Assembly: GCA_003514305.1 (NCBI GenBank)
Contig: DORE01000136.1
Span: 433 to 15,474 of the forward strand
Reading direction: 5' to 3'
Origin: Gammaproteobacteria bacterium
GTDB lineage: Bacteria > Pseudomonadota > Gammaproteobacteria > Pseudomonadales > Pseudohongiellaceae
DNA: 15,042 nucleotides
Shown: positions 1-7,244 of the stretch, piece by piece
Layout of the letters: the number at the start of each line of letters is the position of its first letter
Numbering within the stretch: position 1 is the first letter of the stretch
Translations under genes and position numbers: made by a program
The notes under the pieces: generated by a model
Database searches by the model: none
What the model was told of the DNA's origin: nothing
Seen by the model: only the letters and a program-made list of their open reading frames with translations

Positions 1-1002
1 TGTGAACTCTTCGCCGTCGTCGACGATGCGCTGTCTAAGCTCATTGATCAGTTCAATGGTTTGCTGCTCATCCCGAATCTCGTTGGGAGCTAGCATTATA
101 TGTCTGATGTGCGTCTGTTTAACGATCTGCTCGGTTCCGCCGCGTTTGTCCCGCAGCTGAATAATGTGAAACCCGTTGCCGGCTTCGATGGGCCCCTCGA
201 TTTGATCGACGCGCATAGGCTCTACTTCATTGGCAAATAGTGAGGGAAGCTGATCAAGCTTGCGCCAGCCAAAATTGGTGCCATCAATGGCAAAACGCCT
301 CTCTGCTAATGCGCGAGCTCGGGTTTCTGAGATTGAGCTCCCTTCTTGTAGTTGGGCAACCATTTCAGCAGCGTAGCGCAGTTTGTCATCTCGCACCTGC
401 GGGCTGTCTGTAGCGGCTAACGGAATCAGAATATGATCGATGAGATAATCGGCAGAGATAACTTCTTGGCCCATCTCGGAATTGAGGAAGTTGTCGATTT
501 CCTGGTCCGTCACCGTGATGCGTTGGTTCACGTAACCCCGCTGCAGTTCCTGCATGGTGAGTTGCTGGCGAACCTGCTCACGGGTTTGCAGATAAACCCC
601 TTGAGTCTGCAGTGCCTGAATATAAGCTTCGAAGCTCAATCCGGATTCCTGCGCCATATTGCCCAGTACGCGGTTAATCGTGTCATCGTCGTAGCGGATG
701 CTGGCGCGCTCGGCAAACTGCATCTGAATATTTTCCATAATAAGGGTTTCCAGCACCTCGTCCCGCAGCTGATTCGGCGCAGGTAGCTCCCGGCTTTCTC
801 GGTCTGCCGTTTGCCGAATATCTTCCAGCCGGTTGTTCAATTCGCTTTGCAGAACAACGTCGCGATCAACAATGGCAACGATTTTGTCTAGCAAAATGCG
901 CTGCTGCGCCACCGTAGGCGAAGTCAGGAACAGGCAAATTAGGCTGCCGGAGAGAGCGAGTCTTGCGCAATGCGCTGCTAACTTGAATTTTACGTAAGTC
1001 AT
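1..1002 (-). CDS. surA: Periplasmic chaperone / peptidyl-prolyl isomerase SurA (partial, C-terminus missing)
   Basis: SurA escorts unfolded beta-barrel proteins through the periplasm to the Bam complex. I read 334 residues from the ATG at 1002 to the window edge; the family is about 430 long, so most of the second parvulin domain and the C-terminal helix are missing. Residues 1-32 form a signal peptide (K5, K7, R14, then a hydrophobic core, cleavage probable after TVA at 30-32). The helical chaperone domain covers about 35-175. The first parvulin domain follows (HILIPL at 190, FGW at 244-246, GFHIIQLRDK at 277-286), and the second begins at HIRHIML (298-304). The start overlaps the lptD stop by 4 bases (ATGA), and GGGAA lies 8 bases upstream, suggesting translational coupling. 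The lptD-surA pairing is usual in Gammaproteobacteria and supports the call. I see no frameshift. Confidence 0.95.
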   Translation of the reverse strand, partial: MTYVKFKLAAHCARLALSGSLICLFLTSPTVAQQRILLDKIVAIVDRDVVLQSELNNRLEDIRQTADRESRELPAPNQLRDEVLETLIMENIQMQFAERASIRYDDDTINRVLGNMAQESGLSFEAYIQALQTQGVYLQTREQVRQQLTMQELQRGYVNQRITVTDQEIDNFLNSEMGQEVISADYLIDHILIPLAATDSPQVRDDKLRYAAEMVAQLQEGSSISETRARALAERRFAIDGTNFGWRKLDQLPSLFANEVEPMRVDQIEGPIEAGNGFHIIQLRDKRGGTEQIVKQTHIRHIMLAPNEIRDEQQTIELINELRQRIVDDGEEFT

Positions 1003-3815
1003 AAATAATCTTCCCGGAATCCCCGAATGCCATCTTCAAGCAGGTTACTTATCCCGGCGCCGCCGAGATTTCCTAGGCCATTGAGTTTTATTTGGACAAA
1101 TATTCCGCGATTAGGTTGGTCATTAGGAACAAACAATTCGTTCTCGTCAACCCACTCGCGAGCAATTAGGCGAAAGGTTGTGCAGCAGTCACTCCATTCT
1201 ACGCCGGCAAAGCTCTCTAAGTTTCGTTCATTGCTGTGATCGTAGTTTATTCGGCCCAGCAGTTTCCAACTATCGGTAAGAGGCCAAACCCCGGAAACGT
1301 CGCTTTGCATGGTACGGGGATCAATGGTGGGCGGGAAAAAGAGTGCGTATGAATCGGGCAGATTTCGATAACGGAAGGCTAGATTGAGGAGGTGGTTGCT
1401 ATCTTTTTGGTAGCGCACAGAGAGGCTGCCCTCATCGAATTCTTTACGGCCCTCATTCCACTGAAAATCAGTATTGAAGCGCCAGCGCTGACCTATCCTC
1501 ATTGCGACTTCCCCCACGTAGGCGGAGTGATTCGCGAGCGGAGCATAGCGATGATCCCAGTTGCGCAATGGATTTGACAGACTGATCAGGCGATCTTCAA
1601 AAAATACTACTTGTCCTAAACTTGCACGAAAGCGCTCTCTGCCATTTGCGTTCAGCACGCGGCTCGTAATCGCGAGAGTTAGCTGATCGGCATTGGAAGT
1701 GCGATCGCCACCGGAGAAACGATCCTCTCTGAAAAGCTGCGAAAAGCTGAAATTCAGTTCCGACGAATCAAAAATGGGAAGCTCAGATTGGTCGTGGAAC
1801 TCGCTGTTGAGATAGAAAATCCTTGGCTCCAATGTTTGCGTGCCTTCTTGCTGTAATTTCCGGTCGAAGATCAGACCAGAGTCCAGACTGAAAACAGGTA
1901 TGCCTAGATTGGGATTTTCCAGTGTTCCGATGGCCTGATTTTCCAGTTGATACTGTGTATGCTGATAAGAAGCGTTTGCTCGCACGAACCACCCTGGCGA
2001 TTGGGCTGACCAGCTGAGCCTGGGTTTCAATATAGCCCGCTCACCAGTAACCAGCGCGCCTCGCTCAATCAGGCCTGGTGACAGCCCGGATTCATCCAGT
2101 TCTCGGTCGAAAGCGGTGAGTTGGCCTTTGATGGCTACCTCAAATCCTAAAGGCAGCGCTGCGTCTGTGTTAAAAGAAAACTGAGGGAGTCGATCGTAGG
2201 GTTTGTAGATACTTTCTCTGTTGAGGAATGGGTCAATGAGCTGGATTCGCTGCACGTTTAGTTTGGCTTGCAGCAAGCCCGAGTTAAGATTTACCACACC
2301 TTGCTGATTGAGGTGGTTCCGGCTGGCGACATTCAGGCCCGTACCACCAAAATCATAAAAGTAGTCATCATCGCTCACTTTATTAAAGTCGACGTAGGTT
2401 GAAAGCCAGCGTCCCAAGTTGCCTTGATGCTTAAAACCGATGAACCACCGATTTTGGGTTTTTGGCGAGCCCGAAGTTCTATTTTTTTGCAGATCCGGGT
2501 TGAACATCTTGTCTCCGAACAAGCCTGACAAATTGAGGGTACTCATCGACCAGTCAGTTAGATACCGGAATTCCGTGCCGAGCATGACACCGCGATCTGA
2601 TAGCAATCTTGGAGAGATCGTCGCATCATAATTGGGTGCGAGATTTAAGTAATAGGGCTGCTCATAATCAAAGCCGCCGGTACGGGTCGAGCCGATGCTT
2701 GGGGGCAGCAAGCCAGAAGCACGCGCTTCTCCCAGCGGGAAGGGTAAGGTAAATGGATAGTAGAAAATCGGAAAGTTGCGGATTCTGATGCTCGCCTTTC
2801 TTGCGTAGCCGCGATTTCCTTCCTGATCCAATATAATGGAGTCAGCTCTCAGAACCCAGGATTCGTTGCCTGGTTCGCAGCGACTGAATTCCCCGTTCTC
2901 GATGGCAACCTGGCCGGTGGCACTGCTCAAGACCACGCTGCTTGCAGTGCCATGGGCGCCGAAGTTATGCAGGACATATTGCGCCGCTTCGACGCGATTG
3001 AGCTGATCTTCGTTGTCAATAAATGCTGAGCTTCCGCGCAACATCAGCCCGGGTTCGCGGAAGATGACATCACCATCCATCAACACGGTGTTTTCAGCTC
3101 GGTTGATGCTGGTGAATTGATTATTTTCGATAGTGCGGGCTCCTTGCTGGACAATCACATCACCGTCGATACTGATAAAATTCTGCGAAATCTGAGAAAG
3201 GCCAGATTCGGAGCGAAACAGCGTTTCTGAATCATCAGGGTCTGCCTCGCCGGCGAAAAGTTCTGCTGCGGGATCGATGAACCCGCCGCAGCAACTCGAG
3301 GCGAGGACGTCTCGCTGCCCGGGTGTCATGGCTTCTCGGGGCATCCAGTCCAGTGGGTATTGTGTGCGTGGAGCAACTAAGGCTTCGTCATACAGATTGA
3401 ACGTTTCAACGTCAGCATTTCGGGACGGCTCAGGGCTTGCTGAGATGGCCGGCAGCGCTGTCTCTTCATTTGGCCGACCATCAGGTGCGATGATGGGCTG
3501 GGGTTCAGCTTGGCTGATCGTCGCGGGTGGACGCGCAGGCTTTGCCGCAGGACCCGGCAGTACAGCACTGTCGCTATTGTACTGATTGCTCTCATTCGCG
3601 GTGTTGATCAGAGCCTTTAATTCGGTGTTTTCACAGATCCACCCGTCGCCCGTGGCATTGGGGAGGCAGTTGAATTGCGGAAGCTGCGAAAAAGCGGGCG
3701 ACGTAACGGACAGCATCAGTCCGACGCCGAGCGTCGAGACTAGTGCATGCTCCAGCGCCATCAGCGGTGCTACTTTGCGCAGGATTGTTGGGCGATTATC
3801 GTCAGATTGAGACAA
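999..3815 (-). CDS. lptD: LPS-assembly outer-membrane protein LptD
   Basis: LptD forms, with the lipoprotein LptE, the outer-membrane translocon that inserts lipopolysaccharide into the outer leaflet. The protein has 938 residues, close to Pseudomonas LptD as I remember it and longer than the roughly 780 of E. coli. Residues 1-43 are a signal peptide (R8, R13, K14; core about 24-40; SPAFS before cleavage). A proline-rich linker lies at about 86-130, a CCGG element at 175-178, the OstA/beta-jellyroll domain at about 210-345, and the beta-barrel from about 350 to the end. Cysteines are C50, C61, C175, C176, C313 and the adjacent pair C877-C878; the pair and single upstream cysteines correspond to the disulfide-forming residues known in E. 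coli. The start is TTG: an in-frame stop lies four codons upstream, and the next ATG (M19) would remove the basic part of the signal peptide. No clear Shine-Dalgarno sequence precedes it. The stop overlaps the surA start. Confidence 0.96.
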   Translation of the reverse strand: MSQSDDNRPTILRKVAPLMALEHALVSTLGVGLMLSVTSPAFSQLPQFNCLPNATGDGWICENTELKALINTANESNQYNSDSAVLPGPAAKPARPPATISQAEPQPIIAPDGRPNEETALPAISASPEPSRNADVETFNLYDEALVAPRTQYPLDWMPREAMTPGQRDVLASSCCGGFIDPAAELFAGEADPDDSETLFRSESGLSQISQNFISIDGDVIVQQGARTIENNQFTSINRAENTVLMDGDVIFREPGLMLRGSSAFIDNEDQLNRVEAAQYVLHNFGAHGTASSVVLSSATGQVAIENGEFSRCEPGNESWVLRADSIILDQEGNRGYARKASIRIRNFPIFYYPFTLPFPLGEARASGLLPPSIGSTRTGGFDYEQPYYLNLAPNYDATISPRLLSDRGVMLGTEFRYLTDWSMSTLNLSGLFGDKMFNPDLQKNRTSGSPKTQNRWFIGFKHQGNLGRWLSTYVDFNKVSDDDYFYDFGGTGLNVASRNHLNQQGVVNLNSGLLQAKLNVQRIQLIDPFLNRESIYKPYDRLPQFSFNTDAALPLGFEVAIKGQLTAFDRELDESGLSPGLIERGALVTGERAILKPRLSWSAQSPGWFVRANASYQHTQYQLENQAIGTLENPNLGIPVFSLDSGLIFDRKLQQEGTQTLEPRIFYLNSEFHDQSELPIFDSSELNFSFSQLFREDRFSGGDRTSNADQLTLAITSRVLNANGRERFRASLGQVVFFEDRLISLSNPLRNWDHRYAPLANHSAYVGEVAMRIGQRWRFNTDFQWNEGRKEFDEGSLSVRYQKDSNHLLNLAFRYRNLPDSYALFFPPTIDPRTMQSDVSGVWPLTDSWKLLGRINYDHSNERNLESFAGVEWSDCCTTFRLIAREWVDENELFVPNDQPNRGIFVQIKLNGLGNLGGAGISNLLEDGIRGFREDYL

Positions 3816-3918
3816 GTGGCGAGGCTACTGGAGTAAATTTATTGCCGATCGAACCGACTTAGTAGGTCAGGCAGCTTTAAATGCCTAAGACTAAACTATA
3901 GACGATAATTCACCGATA

Positions 3919-3947
3919 AATTAACTCCTGTTCGATAATGATGTCAA
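3919..3947 (-). promoter_or_regulatory. Candidate promoter for lptD-surA
   Basis: On the minus strand a perfect -35 hexamer TTGACA (3947-3942) is followed after 16 bases by GTTAAT (3925-3920, 4 of 6 to TATAAT) or after 17 by TTAATT. The leader before the TTG start would be about 100 bases. A second possible -10, TATAGT (3900-3895), has only a poor -35. The region 3816-3977 separates two divergent operons and must hold both promoters. I could not pick a convincing promoter for the amgK side: GATAAT at 3904 and 3934 and TATTAT at 3967 all lack a well-placed -35. A sigmaE site is plausible for lptD-surA from E. coli, but I see no clear GGAACTT-type motif. Confidence 0.4.
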
Positions 3948-3977
3948 AGACATTGATAGACCAACGTATTATCCACT

Positions 3978-5042
3978 ATGTCCAGCTCAAAGCCATCACC
4001 AAGAGAATCCATGCTTCAGCAGTGGGTCTGCCAATCCTTGGGGATTCCCGCGGGCAGTTCGGTGCCGCCTTTACTCATCGTCAGTGGAGATGCGAGCTTC
4101 CGTCGTTATTTTCGAGCAACTTGGGAGGGCCTTAGCTACATTGCAGTAGATGCGCCGCCGCAGCATGAAAATTCTGCCGCCTTTATCAACGTCTGCGATA
4201 TGCTGCGCGCGGCGGGCGTGAATGCGCCGGAAATTTTTGCTTCAGATCTGGATCAGGGCTTTTTGTTGCTGGAGGATTTTGGGGATAGACAGTTGCTGCC
4301 CGCACTTAGAAGCTGTCAGCTAGCGAATGATACAGAACGGGCAGGAGAGCTCTATCAAGCGGTTTTACGAACGTTACTGTTGATCCAACACAGCCCAGAA
4401 AAAAAACGACTTGGCCCATATGGCAGAGATCAACTTCGGGCTGAGATGAATTTGTTTTCTGAGTGGTTCTGTACGGCTTTTCTCGAGTTAGAAATGAGCG
4501 TTTCAGAGCGGGTTGTGATCGATCAGGCGATAAACTTTCTGGAGGAGGCGGCTCTGAGTCAGCCGACGGTGATGGTGCATCGTGATTTTCATTCGCGGAA
4601 CCTGATGCTGCTTGATGATTCAACTTTCCCAACTCTTGGAGTGATTGATTTTCAAGATGCGGTGCATGGGCCCTACAGTTATGACGTGGTTTCTCTGCTG
4701 CGCGACTGCTACCTCCGCTGGGAGCCCGAAATTGTCACCGGCTGGGCCCTGACTTACTGGGAGAACGCGCAGGCAGAAGGCTTGTTGCCTGACGTTAGTG
4801 ATTCACAATTTATGCGCGACTTCGACTTGATCGGTCTACAGCGTCAACTCAAGGTCATGGGTATCTTCTGCAGGCTCAGTCTCAGGGATAATAAATCTCA
4901 GTATTTGGCCGATATTCCGTTGGTGATCCAGTACTTTTTGGAGGTCAGCGGGCATTACCCTGAATTGGGAGATTTTGTGGAGTGGTTCAACCAGCGGGTG
5001 TTGCCCGTCGCGGATCAGCGGCTCCCAAAGTCAGCCGGCTAA
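3978..5042 (+). CDS. amgK: Anomeric N-acetylmuramate / N-acetylglucosamine kinase AmgK
   Basis: AmgK phosphorylates the anomeric carbon of MurNAc (and GlcNAc) with ATP, giving MurNAc-alpha-1-phosphate for MurU in the cell-wall recycling route known from Pseudomonas, which bypasses MurA and contributes to intrinsic fosfomycin tolerance there. The 354-residue protein has the aminoglycoside-phosphotransferase-like kinase fold: GDASFRRYFR at 37-46 in the nucleotide-binding lobe, LLEDFGD at 97-103, the catalytic loop HRDFHSRN at 201-208 with D203 as probable base, and the metal-binding IDFQDA at 223-228 with D224. It is cytosolic, with no signal peptide. It is the first gene of a plus-strand unit and murU starts 8 bases after its stop. 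No Shine-Dalgarno sequence precedes the ATG at 3978; an in-frame ATG at 4011 has AAGAGA four bases upstream and is an equally possible start. Confidence 0.92.
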   Translation: MSSSKPSPRESMLQQWVCQSLGIPAGSSVPPLLIVSGDASFRRYFRATWEGLSYIAVDAPPQHENSAAFINVCDMLRAAGVNAPEIFASDLDQGFLLLEDFGDRQLLPALRSCQLANDTERAGELYQAVLRTLLLIQHSPEKKRLGPYGRDQLRAEMNLFSEWFCTAFLELEMSVSERVVIDQAINFLEEAALSQPTVMVHRDFHSRNLMLLDDSTFPTLGVIDFQDAVHGPYSYDVVSLLRDCYLRWEPEIVTGWALTYWENAQAEGLLPDVSDSQFMRDFDLIGLQRQLKVMGIFCRLSLRDNKSQYLADIPLVIQYFLEVSGHYPELGDFVEWFNQRVLPVADQRLPKSAG

Positions 5043-5050
5043 AAAGACGC

Positions 5051-5746
5051 ATGCGGGCAATGATTCTGGCTGCGGGCCAAGGGGAGCGTATGCAACCCTT
5101 GACCGCGAATTTACCCAAACCCCTGCTAAAGGTAGGAGGCAAACCTCTGATCGAACATCAGATAGACCGTCTTAGAGCTGCTGGTGTGACTGAATTCGTC
5201 ATCAATCACTTCTATCTCGGCCAAATGATTGAAGAGCGCTTGGGCAATGGCTCTTCTTGGGGTATTAAAATTAACTATTCCCGCGAGCCTATTCGGCTGG
5301 AAACGGCTGGCGGCATCATTAAATCCCTCCCAAAACTCAAGGACGATAGTTTTATTGTGGTGAATGCCGACGTTTGGTCGGATTTTGACTTCGCGCCGTT
5401 GCAACCGGTTGACGGAGTCGATCGGTTGGCACATCTGGTGCTTGTGAGGAATGCAGAGCATAACCCCTTAGGTGATTTTTATATCGACGACCGAGGGCGC
5501 GTACATGAGGAACCGGAAGCTGATGGTGAAAGGCTTACCTTCAGCGGGATTAGCGTGATGCATAGAAACCTTTTTGCGGGGTTGCCGATCCAACCGATGT
5601 CAGTTACCCCGCTACTGCGGAGGGCAATGAAAGAAAATAAGATCAGTGGAGAAATCCACAGCGGAATCTGGGTTGATGTTGGGACGCCTGAAAGGCTCGA
5701 GGAAGTTCAAACGAGGTTTGCGTCTTCCGATGAGGTGATGGAGTGA
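5051..5746 (+). CDS. murU: N-acetylmuramate-alpha-1-phosphate uridylyltransferase MurU
   Basis: MurU transfers UMP from UTP to MurNAc-alpha-1-phosphate, making UDP-MurNAc and closing the recycling path opened by AmgK. The 231-residue protein (Pseudomonas MurU is about this length) is a single nucleotidyltransferase fold: signature AAGQGERM at 7-14, PLTANLPKPLL at 16-26 with K23, metal-site NADVWSD at 105-111, GDF at 141-143, and WVDVGTPERL at 207-216 near the C-terminus. I chose the ATG at 5051 because the family begins directly with the MILAAG strand; a longer in-frame start at 4982 lies inside amgK and adds an unconserved basic stretch. Homologues such as RmlA, GalU and mannose-1-phosphate guanylyltransferases share these motifs, but the small size and the amgK neighbour point to MurU. 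Its last bases overlap the next gene (GTGA). Confidence 0.93.
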   Translation: MRAMILAAGQGERMQPLTANLPKPLLKVGGKPLIEHQIDRLRAAGVTEFVINHFYLGQMIEERLGNGSSWGIKINYSREPIRLETAGGIIKSLPKLKDDSFIVVNADVWSDFDFAPLQPVDGVDRLAHLVLVRNAEHNPLGDFYIDDRGRVHEEPEADGERLTFSGISVMHRNLFAGLPIQPMSVTPLLRRAMKENKISGEIHSGIWVDVGTPERLEEVQTRFASSDEVME

Positions 5747-6474
5747 TTGCTCAATTCACTCATCGCGCCTACAAGCGAGCAATCAGTGATCGGCTTGCAG
5801 GTATATCTCCGGGAGCCCGAATTCCCGATGGCGGGCGCACGCAAAAATTTTTCAATCGCACCATGTTTGTGTTAATGGGAAAGCTGTCCAAGTTAGATGG
5901 CCTGGTCTTAGACGGCGAGATTCAGTACGCCACCACAGTAATGCAACTTCTCGATCTGAATGGCTTGTCCAGACAGGAAGCCATTGATCACTTTGAGTTG
6001 GGCAAGCAGACGGAAACTGACGTGATGCCGTTCCTATCGGAACTGGTTGGTTGCATCAAACAGCGCAGTCCTCTGGCGAACCTTTTTCTGCAAGTGCAGT
6101 GCCGGCTTTGCTTCGTAAAGGGTAGTATCCGCCTTAAGGAAAAGATTCTTCTGCGCGACGTGGCTGAAGCGCTTGGCTTTAGCAAAGCTGAGCTTCTGGA
6201 TATCTGTAATGCGACCCACCTGGAAGCAGATTTTCGTCCACAGCATGGCCGTGGTTTTCTTCGTAACGCGTATCACACTCTTCAGCTTCAGCCTGATGCT
6301 AATGACAGAGACATTCGCAAGGCCTATCTACGGCTAATGTCCCGCTACCATCCCGATAAACTCGTACAAGAAAAAAACGTGTCTCAGGAAGCCCTGAAAC
6401 ACGCCGCCGAAAAACTCACTGCGATCCGCAATGCCTATGAAGCAGTCTGCGGGTTTCGAAAGATTCGCGCCTGA
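5743..6474 (+). CDS. djlA: DjlA-like J-domain co-chaperone without a membrane anchor
   Basis: The 243-residue protein has a TerB-like helical domain at about 33-165 and a C-terminal J domain at about 175-240 with the HPD tripeptide at 203-205, which stimulates DnaK ATPase. It resembles E. coli DjlA in both parts as I remember that sequence: the MGKLSK..G region at 45-53, a LGK-type turn at 86-88, and LMSRYHPDKLV at 198-208. E. coli DjlA begins with a transmembrane segment that anchors it in the inner membrane with the J domain in the cytoplasm. Here the N-terminus is basic and polar (HRAYKRAISDR) and no hydrophobic segment is present. An in-frame TGA at 5731 rules out extension upstream. The start is GTG at 5743, overlapping the murU stop by 4 bases, with GAGGTG five bases upstream. 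This predicts a soluble protein. The gene name follows similarity; the function is inferred. Confidence 0.85.
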   Translation: MIAQFTHRAYKRAISDRLAGISPGARIPDGGRTQKFFNRTMFVLMGKLSKLDGLVLDGEIQYATTVMQLLDLNGLSRQEAIDHFELGKQTETDVMPFLSELVGCIKQRSPLANLFLQVQCRLCFVKGSIRLKEKILLRDVAEALGFSKAELLDICNATHLEADFRPQHGRGFLRNAYHTLQLQPDANDRDIRKAYLRLMSRYHPDKLVQEKNVSQEALKHAAEKLTAIRNAYEAVCGFRKIRA

Positions 6475-6499
6475 CACACCTGACGCAGCGCGCTAGAAT
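6471..6499 (+). promoter_or_regulatory. Sigma70-like promoter for rpe-trpE
   Basis: CTGACA (6471-6476, 5 of 6 to TTGACA) is separated by exactly 17 bases from TAGAAT (6494-6499, 5 of 6 to TATAAT). The -35 box contains the djlA stop codon TGA. Transcription would start near 6506, giving a leader of about 33 bases before rpe. A second -10-like TATAAC lies at 6505-6510 but lacks a good -35. No terminator hairpin with a T run is visible between djlA and this promoter, so read-through from amgK-murU-djlA is possible. Confidence 0.6.
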
Positions 6500-6538
6500 G
6501 TCGATATAACAAACTGCACAGACTTAAGGGTTTTCCTG

Positions 6539-7222
6539 ATGAGAGATTACCTTATCGCGCCATCTATACTGTCGGCAGACTTTGCCCGTCTCGGAGAGGA
6601 GGTCAATGATGTGCTGGACGCGGGTGCCGATGTCATTCATTTTGATGTCATGGACAATCATTATGTGCCCAACCTTACTATTGGGCCCATGGTATGTCAG
6701 GCACTTCGGAATTATAAAATAGAAGCCCCGATCGATGTGCACCTGATGGTTACGCCAGTGGATCGGTTAATTCTTGATTTTGCGAGGGCGGGCGCGTCAC
6801 ACATCAGTTTTCATCCGGAGGCGACCGCCCATCTGGATCGCTCACTGCAGCTGGTTCGGGATCAGGGCTGCAAATCGGGCTTGGTATTCAATCCAGGGAC
6901 ACCGGTTGATTGCCTTGAATACCTCTTAGATAAAATTGATGTCATTTTGTTGATGTCGGTGAATCCTGGATTTGGTGGTCAAAAATTTATTCCATCAACT
7001 CTTAAAAAACTGACAAAGGTGCGAAAGCTTATTGACGACTCGGGTTACCCGATTCGTCTTGAAGTCGATGGGGGCGTTGGTGTTAGTAACATTCGAAAAA
7101 TAGCAGAAGCGGGAGCTGACATGTTTGTGGCTGGCTCGGCAATTTTCAATAGCGATGACTATGGCAAGACGATCTCGGCCATGCGTGCTGAGCTGGGCCA
7201 GGTCTCCGCCTCGCATCACTAA
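6539..7222 (+). CDS. rpe: Ribulose-phosphate 3-epimerase
   Basis: Rpe interconverts ribulose-5-phosphate and xylulose-5-phosphate in the pentose phosphate pathway in the cytosol; it helps supply ribose-5-phosphate for PRPP, a substrate of TrpD and of purine synthesis. The protein has 227 residues, the normal length for this TIM barrel. Visible signatures are SILSADF (9-15), HFDVMDNHYVPNLTIGP (34-50), DVHLMV (66-71), NPGTP (118-122), MSVNPGFGGQKF (139-150) and LEVDGGV (174-180). Predicted metal and catalytic residues are H34, D36, H68 and D177. AAGGG ends 8 bases before the ATG. The trpE start follows 22 bases after the stop, so the two are probably co-transcribed. In Pseudomonas the phosphoglycolate phosphatase gene gph lies between rpe and trpE; it is absent here. 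Confidence 0.96.
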   Translation: MRDYLIAPSILSADFARLGEEVNDVLDAGADVIHFDVMDNHYVPNLTIGPMVCQALRNYKIEAPIDVHLMVTPVDRLILDFARAGASHISFHPEATAHLDRSLQLVRDQGCKSGLVFNPGTPVDCLEYLLDKIDVILLMSVNPGFGGQKFIPSTLKKLTKVRKLIDDSGYPIRLEVDGGVGVSNIRKIAEAGADMFVAGSAIFNSDDYGKTISAMRAELGQVSASHH

Positions 7223-7244
7223 ACGGGCGTGCTGTGAAAAACAA

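Noticed and set aside
433..786. 117-residue plus-strand frame within surA
   Set aside because: It is the reverse-strand shadow of the SurA chaperone domain, which reads continuously on the minus strand from 1002 to the window edge.
3816..3977. Small plus-strand frame starting at 3938 in the lptD-amgK gap and continuing into amgK
   Set aside because: It overlaps amgK in another frame, has no ribosome site and no recognisable sequence.
4982..5050. Longer murU start that adds 23 residues
   Set aside because: It lies inside amgK, adds an arginine/lysine-rich unconserved segment, and the family begins at the nucleotide-binding strand.
7125..7244. Longer trpE start inside rpe
   Set aside because: The added 40 residues are the out-of-frame reading of the rpe 3' end and have no TrpE-like sequence.
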